A DNA stretch of 64,000 bases from Parabacteroides sp. PFB2-10 (GTDB taxonomy: Bacteria > Bacteroidota > Bacteroidia > Bacteroidales > Tannerellaceae): positions 1-64,000 of the forward strand of contig NZ_JARXWI010000008.1 of the NCBI RefSeq assembly GCF_029893085.1. Direction: 5' to 3'. A program made the translations under genes and the position numbers. Under the pieces are notes generated by a model that did not search any database, had not been told where the DNA came from, and worked only from the letters and a program-made list of their open reading frames with translations. Below are positions 33,242 to 42,161 of the stretch, in pieces (the first letter of the stretch is position 1; each line of letters opens with the position of its first letter).

Positions 33242-34501
33242 TTACTTCACTTTTGGGAAATCCTCTTTCCGAGTAGTGTAGCACGGAGAAAGTCGTTCCT
33301 GTTTTATCTTCCACTGTTCGCCATCACCCAATACAGCCAGTTTTAATGTATTCCGACCATATCGTTCATTAGTTTTGTCCAAAACCTCCATCAGGCGTTT
33401 ATGTTTCTCTCTGTCAATTGTATCCCATATGTGAGCTTGTATAGCTTTTTCATCACAAATATCCATAAGCATCACTCCGGCTTTTTTGTATTTATAACCA
33501 TCTCGATATATCTTATTCAGTCCTTCTGATACATAGTTTATAATCTCCATGCTCGAAGAAGTGGCAACAGGCATATTCATAATTATATGTTGGCTATATT
33601 GAGGCAGGTCTTCACGATAAGGATTAGTATCAAGAAATACAAGAACTGATTTTGCACAAGATTTTTGCTTACGCAATTTGGATGCTGCCATGCAAGCATA
33701 AGTTGATACAGCCTCTCGTATTATTTCACAATTATCTATCATTTTACCAAAAGAGCGAGAGACCATAATACTTTGCTTATCTGGCTGTACAGTATCCATT
33801 TTTATACAAGCTTCGCCCTGCAATTCACGCCAAGTTCGTTCTCCAACCACAGTCATATGTTTTCTTACCCAATCACGAGAAAGCATGCTAAAATCATACG
33901 CCGTATTAATCCCTTTCTCTTGCAGTCGTTTTGTATGCCTGTAGCCAATACCCCAAACATCTCCCACTTCTGTCTTTTGAAGAGCTTTTATTCTTTTTTC
34001 ATCGGTATCAATAACACAAACACTTTTATATCCCGGATATTTTTTGGCAAAGCGATTTGCTATTTTGGCTAATGTCTTTGTTGATGCAACACCAACACTT
34101 ACAGGAATGCCAATACCTTGTCTGACAGCATAAGCCATTTCAAGACAATGTTTGCGTAGGTTATTGTTATCAAAACCTGTAAAGTTAAGAAATGCTTCGT
34201 CAATAGAATAATCTTCAACCTCTGGGCAATAACGTGATAATAATCCCTTCAATCGCATAGACATGTCCGCGTATAAAACAAAATTTGTCGAAAAAACCTG
34301 TACATTATGTTTTCTGATAATATCTTCGATCTCAAAGAAATTTGCAGCCATCTTAATGCCTAACGCTTTTGCTTCATTACTTCTTGCTATGGCACACCCA
34401 TCATTGTTTGAAAGAACAATAACCGGTTTCCCTTCAAGCGAAGAGTCGAAAACTCGTTCGCAAGACACGAAAAAATTGTTTCCATCACAAAGAGCGTACA
34501 T
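33242..34501 (-). CDS. umuC: Y-family DNA polymerase UmuC
   Basis: A 419-aa translesion polymerase. The N-terminal catalytic motif is [14 protein letters not shown] (Asp 6), and [10 protein letters not shown] gives the second acidic pair. The helix-hairpin-helix region is near [15 protein letters not shown], with little finger beyond. It works with processed UmuD in mutagenic bypass. It follows umuD by 1 nt and precedes the SRAP gene by 2 nt, so a compact damage-tolerance operon. Such operons are common cargo on mobile elements. Confidence 0.93.
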   Translation of the reverse strand: MYALCDGNNFFVSCERVFDSSLEGKPVIVLSNNDGCAIARSNEAKALGIKMAANFFEIEDIIRKHNVQVFSTNFVLYADMSMRLKGLLSRYCPEVEDYSIDEAFLNFTGFDNNNLRKHCLEMAYAVRQGIGIPVSVGVASTKTLAKIANRFAKKYPGYKSVCVIDTDEKRIKALQKTEVGDVWGIGYRHTKRLQEKGINTAYDFSMLSRDWVRKHMTVVGERTWRELQGEACIKMDTVQPDKQSIMVSRSFGKMIDNCEIIREAVSTYACMAASKLRKQKSCAKSVLVFLDTNPYREDLPQYSQHIIMNMPVATSSSMEIINYVSEGLNKIYRDGYKYKKAGVMLMDICDEKAIQAHIWDTIDREKHKRLMEVLDKTNERYGRNTLKLAVLGDGEQWKIKQERLSPCYTTRKEDFPKVK

Positions 34502-34502
34502 A

Positions 34503-34946
34503 TCAAAATGATTTTATAACATAGCGAACAACTCCCCAGCGTTTTAGTTCTTCGCCATCTTTTACAATGATTGGATCATATTTTGGGTTGGACGACAGAA
34601 GAGCTATATGATCTTTTCTATATTCCAATCGTTTCATTGTGAACTCACCATCGATCGAAAATATCAGAATTGATTTTTCATATGGTTCGACTAATTTATC
34701 AACTACTAATAAATCGCCAGGAAATATACCATCTCCACTAAGACTATCGCCTCCGGCCACAAGACAAAATGTTGTTTCTTTGCTTTTTATAAGTAGCTTA
34801 TTAAAGTCTATCCCCTGCTCAATATAGTTATAGGCTTCCGAAGGGAAACCAGCAGCTATAGGTGAGCTGTATAAGTCTACCTCTATAGAAACCAGTTCAT
34901 CGGCAATCGGTATTAATTTATTTAGTGCTACATTTATAGTCTGCAT
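34503..34946 (-). CDS. umuD: UmuD-type S24 peptidase
   Basis: A 147-aa LexA-fold self-cleaving protein. The cleavage site is probably Ala-Gly in IAAGFPS (about 31-37). The catalytic Ser is in DSLSGDGI and the Lys in EFTMKRLEY. Cleavage during RecA filament formation would activate UmuC. There is no N-terminal DNA-binding domain, so it is UmuD rather than LexA. Confidence 0.9.
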   Translation of the reverse strand: MQTINVALNKLIPIADELVSIEVDLYSSPIAAGFPSEAYNYIEQGIDFNKLLIKSKETTFCLVAGGDSLSGDGIFPGDLLVVDKLVEPYEKSILIFSIDGEFTMKRLEYRKDHIALLSSNPKYDPIIVKDGEELKRWGVVRYVIKSF

Positions 34947-34968
34947 AACTAATCTATTTTGTCAAATA

Positions 34969-34976
34969 CAAAAATA
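34969..34976 (-). promoter_or_regulatory. -7 element of the umuDC-SRAP operon
   Basis: The minus strand reads TATTTTTG (TAnnTTTG), 22 nt upstream of umuD. I could not assign an SOS operator. Confidence 0.5.
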
Positions 34977-35320
34977 CTATTTTTCTGGAATCCAATAAAA
35001 AAGATGCTCTTTTGCGTTGTAATATAATAACAGAACTTCTTATATGAAACTTCTCGATACAAGAAATCTAAAGTTTTAAAATCGTTTCCCTTTCCCATTC
35101 CTCATTATTGATGACATCCTAATCGACTGTTTTCTGTTCGATTGGCAAAGGTATCCCAGAGATGCGATACGCCAAATTCGGAGCCCTTACGGGTTTTGCC
35201 CGAAATCTTCCTCTTTCCGCAAGCGGCGAGCGTATTTAGTGCAAAAAATTTGTCTTCATCACCTCTCTGACCTTTTGTCGCCAATACGAAACAAAAAACA
35301 GCCGATCTGACGGATGCCGC
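34977..35320. other. noncoding boundary stretch between operon and CTn
   Basis: About 340 bp. The minus-strand frame 35105-35365 reads basic and low-quality, and I take it as noncoding. The stretch probably contains the junction between the umuDC cargo and the conjugative element. No clear attachment site was found. Confidence 0.35.
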
Positions 35321-35602
35321 ATGAAAAAAAAAGTCATGGAAAAGAGAAACGATAGAACGAAACAAAAGAACAACCTCGCCTCGGGAATTAACATAAAATT
35401 GGTGCTTAGGTTAGTATGTACGGTAGTGTGTGTCTGGTTACTGACGAAAGTTAGTGCTGCTGCATGGTCGTTCGTTGCTATGGCTGTTGTGTATCTGTTT
35501 GTCCGCTTACTGATTAAGTGTGTATTCCGTCTGATAGGCATTCTTATTTCTATATTCCTTTTCCTGCTTATCGCTTCATTAATCGTAGTATTCATATTCT
35601 AA
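35321..35602 (+). CDS. small membrane protein of the conjugative element
   Basis: A 93-aa protein with a basic N-terminus (about 1-22) and two or three hydrophobic spans (about 27-65 and 68-93). The second Met at 35336 is an equally good start. Unknown family; it lies first in a run of plus-strand accessory genes of the element. Confidence 0.6.
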   Translation: MKKKVMEKRNDRTKQKNNLASGINIKLVLRLVCTVVCVWLLTKVSAAAWSFVAMAVVYLFVRLLIKCVFRLIGILISIFLFLLIASLIVVFIF

Positions 35603-35613
35603 AACTTACCATC

Positions 35614-36606
35614 ATGAACAAAGTATTTTTATTAGGTGCAAACCGTGAAATCAACAGAGATAAACAAGTAGTAGAGGTAAATCAAGTTATCCAAATGGAA
35701 GGATACCATTACGACCGATATGTAGTGTATGAAATCCGTAAGAATGATTGGGGATTGGCATACAAGCTGATTAACCTACGGACGAAGGAGTTTTTTACGA
35801 CAGATATTATCCGACCGCTTAAAGAGAAGTATGGTATCGGCTACTATTACGATAGCGAGAACCCTCAGTTTATGGACAGCACCGAAGTGGCTATAGTTTT
35901 GCAAGAGGCAAAAGACCAAAAGCAAGCGGAAGAATACGAAGCAGAACAGGAACGCATCCGCAGGGAAGAAGTCCGAGCCATTGGGCGCAAACGTTTAGCT
36001 GAGATACTTCCCGATGATGCAAAGGCGATGATTGTCGGACGGTTGAAACAAAACGAGTCCGACTCGCAAACCGATTATTACGCTTCTTCTATACAACGGA
36101 CTGTGATATTAGGTTTTTCCAAGCATACACGGGATTTATTTTCCGAGATGCGCAAGTATGCGGGGAACTTTGAAGGGACTGCCTATCTATCCGAATACAA
36201 CGAGGGCTACGAACACCGTGAGAAGTACAGCATGGGCGATGGTTATTACTTGGGAGAGAGCAAGTACAGCGGTTGGATAATCGAAAAAATAAGCCTTTAC
36301 AATCGGGAACGGTTCATAGAGGATTATGCCTATACAGCAGGACAAGAGGAAAACATCTGCATCAAGGCACAGCAAACAATACCTCCTGCCGTAGTACAAC
36401 AAACGGACAACCTACAATTTGAAATCGTGGATTATTCAGAAAAAGCATTAGCCATATTTGGAGATACACGACCGATTAAAGAGCAACTCAAATCATTGGG
36501 AGGGCGTTTCAATCCAAAATTATCCTACAATGGAGGTAAGAAAGCTGGGTGGATTTTCGCCACCGCTAAGAGAACAGAATTAAACTACTTATTAAACCTA
36601 AAATAG
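35614..36606 (+). CDS. conjugative-element protein, unknown function (330 aa)
   Basis: The start at 35614 (MNKVFLLGANREINRD) is chosen over an upstream in-frame Met that overlaps the membrane protein gene. A charged helical stretch lies at about 105-135 (KDQKQAEEYEAEQERIRREE). The C-terminal block FGDTRPIKEQLKSLGGRFNP, then GWIFA, is typical of a protein found widely in Bacteroides conjugative transposons. Function is unknown. It is followed by pcfK- and pcfJ-like genes on the same strand. Confidence 0.75.
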   Translation: MNKVFLLGANREINRDKQVVEVNQVIQMEGYHYDRYVVYEIRKNDWGLAYKLINLRTKEFFTTDIIRPLKEKYGIGYYYDSENPQFMDSTEVAIVLQEAKDQKQAEEYEAEQERIRREEVRAIGRKRLAEILPDDAKAMIVGRLKQNESDSQTDYYASSIQRTVILGFSKHTRDLFSEMRKYAGNFEGTAYLSEYNEGYEHREKYSMGDGYYLGESKYSGWIIEKISLYNRERFIEDYAYTAGQEENICIKAQQTIPPAVVQQTDNLQFEIVDYSEKALAIFGDTRPIKEQLKSLGGRFNPKLSYNGGKKAGWIFATAKRTELNYLLNLK

Positions 36607-36614
36607 ACAAAGCC

Positions 36615-37025
36615 ATGAAAGGAACTGATATTTTCAAGAGAACGATACACACCTATTTAGTACAACGTGCAGCAAGTGATGAACTGTTTGCAGAGAAGTA
36701 TGCAAACCCACAAAAGAGCATTGACGATTGTGTTACTTACATCCTAAATACGGTACAGAAAAGCGGTTGTAATGGTTTTGCAGACGATGAAATCTACTCA
36801 ATGGCGGTGCATTATTACGATGAAGATGAGATTGAAGTAGGCAAGCCGATGAACACCCATGTAGTAGTAAACCATGTAGTTGAATTGACTGAAGAAGAAA
36901 AGGAACAGGCTCGGCGAGATGCCATACAAAAGGCACAGGACGAAGCATACAGGAAGATGACACAGCTAGTCAAGAAAACGAAGAAAGTAGCAGTAAATCC
37001 CCAACCATCTTTATTTGATTTTTAA
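36615..37025 (+). CDS. PcfK-like protein
   Basis: A 136-aa acidic protein with the PcfK-like pattern: an FKRTIHTYLVQRAASDELFA start, then SIDDCVTYILNTV and DDEIYSMAVHYYDEDEI, then a helical Glu/Lys-rich tail ending in PQPSLFDF. The name derives from a pheromone-plasmid conjugation cluster; the role is not defined. It is 3 nt before the PcfJ-like gene. Confidence 0.88.
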   Translation: MKGTDIFKRTIHTYLVQRAASDELFAEKYANPQKSIDDCVTYILNTVQKSGCNGFADDEIYSMAVHYYDEDEIEVGKPMNTHVVVNHVVELTEEEKEQARRDAIQKAQDEAYRKMTQLVKKTKKVAVNPQPSLFDF

Positions 37026-37028
37026 GTT

Positions 37029-38297
37029 ATGAAACCGAAGAATAAATATCAGAAGCGAGTTTTTGAACTAAGTAAAAAACTATCTCCCCTTACCAAAGCA
37101 CAAGTAAAATGGGGTTATAAGAACTGTATCGACCATATCGGGCGTAGAACAAAGAAAGGCGTTATCTCTTGTTTGGAGTGCGGTCATACATGGACGGATA
37201 GGACAACCGAAACACATTGTACCTGCCCGAATTGCGATACAAGGCTGATTATCAACGATACAACAAAACGGGTATTTGATGATTACCAATACTTCTGCAT
37301 GGTTACCACATCCGAAGAATTTCAGGTACTCCGTTTCTTCTATATCGACTACAAAGCCAAAGCAGGAGAAAAAGCCAGGTATTTTCATTCGGAAGTAATA
37401 CAACTCTGGATTGATGCCAACGGCAAGCATACAACTATTGCCAAGCTACGACCGATATTCTGCTTTACCGATACATGGAACTTTTGCAGTAACCTTGAAA
37501 TACGTCCGAACAAGAACTTTTACAATGCACTTCCGACCGCTACTTATCCACGTATGAAGCTAATCCCCGAAATCAAGCGGAGCGGATTTACGGGTGACTT
37601 TCATAAACTTACACCGTTTGACCTATTCCGCTATATCGTAACGGAGAACAAAGCGGAAACACTATTGAAAGCGAAGCAAACAGCACTATTACAGTTCTTC
37701 GCTTACCACACCTCACGGAGTATTGCTGATTATTGGTCGTCTATCCGTATCTGCATCCGAAACGGTTACAACATTGATGATGTTACAATGTGGTGCGATT
37801 ACATTGATTTACTCCGCTTCTTTGGTAAAGACCTGCATAATGCGCATTACGTCTGTCCTGCCGACCTAAAAGCCGAACATGACAGGTATGTAGAGAAGAA
37901 AAGAGCGCATATCGAACGAGAACGCAAGGAAGAAGCTAAACAGCAAGCCTTAAAAGACGAAGCCCTGTTCCAAGAACTAAAATCCAAATTTTTCGGCATC
38001 CAGTTTACGGACGGAGTAGTCCAAGTTCGGGTACTAGAAAGCGTTACCGAAATCATGCAGGAAGGCGATGCGATGCATCATTGCGTATTTACCAACAATT
38101 ACCATCTAAGACCCGATAGTCTTATTCTTTCCGCTTGCATTGACGGAGAACGAATTGAAACCGTTGAACTGTCCTTATCCAAATTAAAGGTAGTTCAATC
38201 AAGAGGTGTATGTAACAAAAACACGGAGCATCACGATAGGATTATCAAACTTGTAAACAAGCATATTCCACTTATTAGAAAGAGAATAGCAGCATAA
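37029..38297 (+). CDS. PcfJ domain protein
   Basis: A 422-aa protein. Near the N-terminus are two Cys pairs (C48/C51 and C66/C69) that look like a zinc ribbon. The C-terminal part has the PcfJ block: EIMQEGDAMHHCVFTNNYH, then ESVTE/ETVELSLSKLKVVQ upstream and downstream. The family is common next to PcfK on conjugative elements; function is unknown, perhaps nucleic-acid binding. Confidence 0.88.
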   Translation: MKPKNKYQKRVFELSKKLSPLTKAQVKWGYKNCIDHIGRRTKKGVISCLECGHTWTDRTTETHCTCPNCDTRLIINDTTKRVFDDYQYFCMVTTSEEFQVLRFFYIDYKAKAGEKARYFHSEVIQLWIDANGKHTTIAKLRPIFCFTDTWNFCSNLEIRPNKNFYNALPTATYPRMKLIPEIKRSGFTGDFHKLTPFDLFRYIVTENKAETLLKAKQTALLQFFAYHTSRSIADYWSSIRICIRNGYNIDDVTMWCDYIDLLRFFGKDLHNAHYVCPADLKAEHDRYVEKKRAHIERERKEEAKQQALKDEALFQELKSKFFGIQFTDGVVQVRVLESVTEIMQEGDAMHHCVFTNNYHLRPDSLILSACIDGERIETVELSLSKLKVVQSRGVCNKNTEHHDRIIKLVNKHIPLIRKRIAA

Positions 38298-38309
38298 TAT
38301 CAACTAAAA

Positions 38310-38543
38310 ATGAATATAAATAGAATGAAAACAAATTCAATCAATCATAACGGTTGTTCCGTATGCGAACAAGGAAAAGAGAATTATACAACGTTTCGTT
38401 TTGCACATCGCCCGAAACAGACGTTCTATCAGTACGATTACAGGCACACAGACGGGGAATTATTTTCAACGGTTGCACCGACTTTGGAAGAATGCCATAC
38501 CCGTCGGGATGAATGGCTAACCAAGAAAACCAATAACAATTAA
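38310..38543 (+). CDS. DUF3873 family protein
   Basis: A 77-aa protein with the DUF3873 hallmark NGCSVCEQGKENYTTFRFAH, then KQTFYQYDYRHTDGELFS. It is 12 nt after the PcfJ-like gene. A small conserved protein of Bacteroides conjugative elements, with no known role. Confidence 0.85.
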   Translation: MNINRMKTNSINHNGCSVCEQGKENYTTFRFAHRPKQTFYQYDYRHTDGELFSTVAPTLEECHTRRDEWLTKKTNNN

Positions 38544-38554
38544 TACCTAAAATC

Positions 38555-39235
38555 ATGGCACAGGAAAGAATGGACGATTGGATGCAGTATGCGAAAGACC
38601 TTGCAAAAGCGGAACGGGAACTGGGCATTGAACATTGGGTATATATCACTTTTGAAATTCGCCACGAGGACAAAAGCCGGGAAGTCTTACATAAAATAGA
38701 CATCCCTCGTGATATGTTAGACCGTTGGCGGTGGCTTATCGAATGGCGTAAGGCTAAGTTGGTTTGTAAGTACCCAAGAAAAAGAGTTCATGTATATCAT
38801 TGCTATTACGACAAACGTTCAGGCTTACAGACAGGTTTTGACTTTATAATGGGAAAGGTTTCAGCAGCAAAAGCACAGATAACCAAAGTAGAAAGAACCA
38901 TAGCCCGATATATCAACTACAAAAAACACAATGACCTCTTTTTCAATATAGATACGGACGAACAGTTATTGAAGGCTTACGGCAAATTGGAACAGAAGAA
39001 AGCAAATTATCAAAAAATGTATGCCATGTTACAGGAAGAAGTAAAAAAGCATAAGGAGAACAGCGATAGATACAAACTATTTATCGGCTTCAATAAATTA
39101 GGCGAGTTTGGCACAATCAGCGAAGCTAAGAAATACGCCAACGATAGCGGATTATCGGGCGTTTTTAATCTGATTGGCGACAAGTATCAAGACAGTTGGT
39201 ATGTTTCCCCGATACAAGTTCAAACCTCTAAATAG
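38555..39235 (+). CDS. coiled-coil conjugative-element protein (226 aa)
   Basis: A 226-aa basic protein. The middle (about 105-170) is predicted coiled coil with alternating Lys/Glu. The C-terminal part (about 175-220) reads like a small globular unit (FIGFNKLGEFGTISEAKKYA). It is not recognised beyond its occurrence with DUF3873 genes. It lies 11 nt after the DUF3873 gene. Confidence 0.7.
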   Translation: MAQERMDDWMQYAKDLAKAERELGIEHWVYITFEIRHEDKSREVLHKIDIPRDMLDRWRWLIEWRKAKLVCKYPRKRVHVYHCYYDKRSGLQTGFDFIMGKVSAAKAQITKVERTIARYINYKKHNDLFFNIDTDEQLLKAYGKLEQKKANYQKMYAMLQEEVKKHKENSDRYKLFIGFNKLGEFGTISEAKKYANDSGLSGVFNLIGDKYQDSWYVSPIQVQTSK

Positions 39236-39243
39236 CAAAGGAT

Positions 39244-39429
39244 ATGACGACAATAAAAGACATTGACGGGAACAAAATTGAAGTAACAAATATGAAAGCT
39301 GCTATACAACAATGTATTGAATGCTCCGACAGCCCTTACAAAATGGCTTCGGGGTATACGGTTGGCGAAAACCATCGGTTTATGTTGAAACAACTTGAGA
39401 AGTTGCAAAAAGAACCAATAGAAGTATAA
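39244..39429 (+). CDS. small conjugative-element protein (61 aa)
   Basis: A 61-aa protein (TIKDIDGNKIEVTNMKAAIQ, then YTVGENHRFMLKQLEKLQKE). It is the last gene of the plus-strand run from 35321, 8 nt after the previous gene, and is followed by a terminator. No function recognised. Confidence 0.65.
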   Translation: MTTIKDIDGNKIEVTNMKAAIQQCIECSDSPYKMASGYTVGENHRFMLKQLEKLQKEPIEV

Positions 39430-39434
39430 CCACA

Positions 39435-39464
39435 GGGCGGATTTTCCGCCCGGCTTCTTTTTAC
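39435..39464 (+). terminator. terminator after the accessory operon
   Basis: A GGGCGGA...TCCGCCC hairpin with 3-nt loop, followed by GGCTTCTTTTT. Confidence 0.75.
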
Positions 39465-39545
39465 AGTGAGCCTGATGCGGTCAAAAAAGAAGCAAAAAAC
39501 CAAAAGAAAAACTATCGTTTTTCTTGATTTAAGAGTTTTCATTTG

Positions 39546-39572
39546 AGGATAGGATTTCTCCTATCCTTTTTT
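39546..39572 (+). terminator. second hairpin terminator
   Basis: GGATAGGA and TCCTATCC with a 4-nt loop, followed by six T. Only 80 nt from the preceding hairpin; it insulates the next transcription unit. Confidence 0.75.
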
Positions 39573-39577
39573 ATTCT

Positions 39578-39585
39578 TACCTTTG
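39578..39585 (+). promoter_or_regulatory. -7 element for the 39608 operon
   Basis: TACCTTTG fits TAnnTTTG and ends 22 nt before the ATG at 39608. Confidence 0.6.
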
Positions 39586-39607
39586 ACAATGATTATATTA
39601 TAAAAGT

Positions 39608-40015
39608 ATGGCTGAAGTATTTTACGATATAACCCATCTGACCACTGATGAACTTCGGGAGCTGTTTACCTCCTACCGCAAACTTGGTTGGATAGATTAT
39701 GAATACGAAGTATTAGGTGAGAATAACCCTCCGGTACAGAAGCTTTCGGATGCCGAAATTATTTTGAATATTGAAGCTGATAAAGAAGGGAACTACTTCG
39801 TCTTCATGCTCAACCACGAAGATGAGGAAGACGGAGTGATGATAGGTTTCCGGCTAAGTTATCATGAAAATCTATTCGCATACCTACATCTCCCGCCTAA
39901 ATATCTGAAAGAACTTATCGACAATTATGCTCTGGTAAGTAAGGGTACGAACGTAGAAAACTTGACTGTTGAGCAGTTCCTGATAAAACAAGCGAAAGAC
40001 CTTCCAATGAATTGA
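39608..40015 (+). CDS. hypothetical acidic protein (135 aa)
   Basis: A 135-aa protein, strongly acidic in the middle (EADKEGNYFVFMLNHEDEED). No family recognised. Its own promoter element lies just upstream and a second unknown gene follows 30 nt later. Confidence 0.65.
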   Translation: MAEVFYDITHLTTDELRELFTSYRKLGWIDYEYEVLGENNPPVQKLSDAEIILNIEADKEGNYFVFMLNHEDEEDGVMIGFRLSYHENLFAYLHLPPKYLKELIDNYALVSKGTNVENLTVEQFLIKQAKDLPMN

Positions 40016-40045
40016 TATTGTATTTATTCTCTAAATCATACATTT

Positions 40046-40606
40046 ATGAAAGAGCAAGACCCCAACGACCTCATTTACTCAATCCCCCCTGAACAGCAAG
40101 CCGAGAAGCGCAGGCAAATTCAGCAATGCAGCACTTTTCTTTGGTTCATCGAGCATACACACATCGATCAGTTGAAGTTGTTAAATGCTGAGATTGATAA
40201 GATATTTGAGGTGGGTATTTCGCTCGAAGAGTTTATGTTGACCGGAATGACTGACCAGGAAGTTAGTTCCGATAATTACCGGACGATTGCTATTCTTTGT
40301 TTCTATGAAACGTTTATGGAGTATGTGGAGGAAATATGTGCCCCTACTCGTGATTTGAAAAAGAACTCAGATTTTATAGGAACATACGACAATACGCTTA
40401 AAGAGATTATTAATTATCTGGATGGAAAGCGTGATGATTTTCCGCGTGAAATGGTACGTTGTCTATTCCTTTTGACTGATGAGGATCTGAACCCTCACCG
40501 ACAGGGTATGGCGTTAACTCAACTCGTCTTAGAGAGCTTTGCTCATTGCCATTCCGACGAGCAACGAACCGAGATTGAACGGCTGATTAAAGAATGTAAG
40601 ATATAA
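40046..40606 (+). CDS. hypothetical protein (186 aa)
   Basis: A 186-aa, largely helical acidic protein with no signal peptide or known motif. Segments such as WFIEHTHIDQLKLLNAEIDK suggest an alpha-helical fold. It follows the 135-aa gene by 30 nt and is ended by a shared hairpin terminator. Confidence 0.65.
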   Translation: MKEQDPNDLIYSIPPEQQAEKRRQIQQCSTFLWFIEHTHIDQLKLLNAEIDKIFEVGISLEEFMLTGMTDQEVSSDNYRTIAILCFYETFMEYVEEICAPTRDLKKNSDFIGTYDNTLKEIINYLDGKRDDFPREMVRCLFLLTDEDLNPHRQGMALTQLVLESFAHCHSDEQRTEIERLIKECKI

Positions 40607-40638
40607 GGAAATTGTACGGCTTCTAAAGAAAAACATAA

Positions 40639-40673
40639 AACAGGCAGAAAAACCTTTCATCTTCCTGCCTGTT
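40639..40673. terminator. bidirectional terminator between convergent operons
   Basis: AACAGGCAG and CTGCCTGTT pair perfectly over 9 bp, between the plus-strand 186-aa gene and the minus-strand tra operon. T-rich sequence follows in the minus direction. Confidence 0.65.
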
Positions 40674-40678
40674 CTCAA

Positions 40679-41122
40679 CTACAACTGTGCATTTATAGCA
40701 TTCCTGAACTTTATCGGGTCAGTAACGTAGCTGAACACGTTCGTTGCTCCGCCCGTCGTCAGCAGGATTGTTCCGAATCCCAATAGTCGTCCGATAAGTC
40801 CTTGATTGATGCTCAAACCTTCGCATTTAGTCAGCATCAGTTCCATCGCATTACGGCTTAACAAACCCTGTTTAAGTATTACCCGTTTATTGGTTACCAC
40901 GTAATGTGTTCCGATTTTCATGTACAGGCTTCTGAGCATTGTAAATATGCCGAGAGGTAATGCCACAATTCCAATAAGATGTTCAAACACATTGGAAGCA
41001 GGGAAAAAGTGTGTACCAACCAACAGCAAGATAACCGGAGAAAAGAAGATGCACCAATGTACATGAGCCTTGTACTCAATCGTTTCCCCGGCTTGCAGGT
41101 TTTTATCTATATAGCTTTTCAT
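40679..41122 (-). CDS. PH domain membrane protein
   Basis: A 147-aa protein with two membrane spans (about 24-42 and 48-68), then a bacterial PH-like (bPH_2) domain: MKIGTHYVVTNKRVILKQGL, then NAMELMLTKCEGLSI. It sits at the end of the tra operon, overlapping traQ by 4 nt. A function in transfer is not shown; such domains appear in membrane stress proteins. Confidence 0.8.
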   Translation of the reverse strand: MKSYIDKNLQAGETIEYKAHVHWCIFFSPVILLLVGTHFFPASNVFEHLIGIVALPLGIFTMLRSLYMKIGTHYVVTNKRVILKQGLLSRNAMELMLTKCEGLSINQGLIGRLLGFGTILLTTGGATNVFSYVTDPIKFRNAINAQL

Positions 41123-41556
41123 ACGTTGCTATCTTCATCCTCTCCCTGCTCATTATTAAAGGTAAAGGAAAGAGGGTACTCTTTCCCGAACGAATCAAAA
41201 AAGACCACCTCTATATTATGGGCATCTTCCGATAAGGAGCGAAAATAAAGCCGGAATGAACTATCCGTTACTTCGTATGGATCGTTAGGCAAGAATGGTT
41301 TTCCATTCCCCATCCACAACTGACCCTCTCCATCATATTGGAAGTAACGAAGGTAGTACCGGGTATTTCCATATTTCCCCTCACGGTGCAATGTACAACG
41401 TATTTCGGCAACCTCATTTACTTGCAGCTTTTTGGGCACAGGTAAGTGAGTAACCGAGAATTCATAATCCTGCTTAATATCAATATCATCGCTACAGGCA
41501 CACGCTATTGCAGCGAGCAATAGCGTAAATAAAAAGTATGATAATGTCTTTCTCAT
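41119..41556 (-). CDS. traQ: conjugative transposon protein TraQ (DUF3872)
   Basis: A 145-aa lipoprotein-like protein with signal and Cys (LLAAIACAC). The DUF3872 pattern is EFSVTHLPVPKKLQVNEVAE followed by RYYLRYFQYDGEGQL. TraQ proteins of Bacteroides CTns are envelope components with no known enzymatic role. It is placed after traO, as in CTnDOT-type operons. No TraP (primase) gene lies between them. Confidence 0.88.
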   Translation of the reverse strand: MRKTLSYFLFTLLLAAIACACSDDIDIKQDYEFSVTHLPVPKKLQVNEVAEIRCTLHREGKYGNTRYYLRYFQYDGEGQLWMGNGKPFLPNDPYEVTDSSFRLYFRSLSEDAHNIEVVFFDSFGKEYPLSFTFNNEQGEDEDSNV

Positions 41557-41583
41557 TTCTTTATATTTTTATTTGTTAAATAT

Positions 41584-42159
41584 CTAATTTAGAATGAACT
41601 TGATTCCTCCGCCAATTTGCATGTGGAACATATTGATGGAAGAGCCTCCCAATATCCGTTCCCGAACATTGAGCAATAAGACAATGCGGTCGGATAGATA
41701 GGTTTCTATTTCAAAAGTTACCGCACCGCCATATAGGAAGTTGTCGTCACTTGTAATAGTAGAGCCATCGAATAGCAGAGACTCTCCCCAATTAACCGTT
41801 TCATATCCCGCCATAGCTGATGCACCAATAGAGAAGAAGAACGTTTTGCTTCTATCCGACAGGAATTTATAATAATATCCTCCCTCAGCCGTAAACTGAG
41901 AAGTCGGTATCAACTCTGTTTTGTACCCGTAGGACTTTTGAAGATACTCCGCTCCGAATACCCAGCGGTTACCATTCTTAGTATAAGTAGAAAGAGCAAT
42001 TCCTCCGGCAAAGGCTTGTTTGTCGCCTTTCTCCAAATAAAACCCATCAACGGCACTCGCTGTAAACTGCAATCCTTTTTGTGCCGGCAAGTAACGCTGG
42101 GCGTGTGCCTGCCCGATGAGGGCAAGGCACAAAGTCATAAATAATACTATCCGCTTCAT
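41584..42159 (-). CDS. traO: conjugative transposon protein TraO
   Basis: A 191-aa secreted or outer-membrane protein with a signal peptide ending at AHAQ (about 21). The remainder has alternating beta-type sequence like a small porin-like barrel (GGYYYKFLSDRSKTFFFSIG, end IGGGIKFILN). Family call is from this pattern and its place between traN and traQ. Confidence 0.88.
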   Translation of the reverse strand: MKRIVLFMTLCLALIGQAHAQRYLPAQKGLQFTASAVDGFYLEKGDKQAFAGGIALSTYTKNGNRWVFGAEYLQKSYGYKTELIPTSQFTAEGGYYYKFLSDRSKTFFFSIGASAMAGYETVNWGESLLFDGSTITSDDNFLYGGAVTFEIETYLSDRIVLLLNVRERILGGSSINMFHMQIGGGIKFILN

Positions 42160-42161
42160 CG

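Noticed and set aside
32427-33314. SRAP protein starting at 33314
   Set aside because: It would overlap umuC and bury the Cys that must be residue 2 for activity.
35105-35595. Minus-strand frames in front of and across the 93-aa membrane protein gene
   Set aside because: Basic, low-quality translation and opposite to a run of plus-strand genes; treated as noncoding or antisense.
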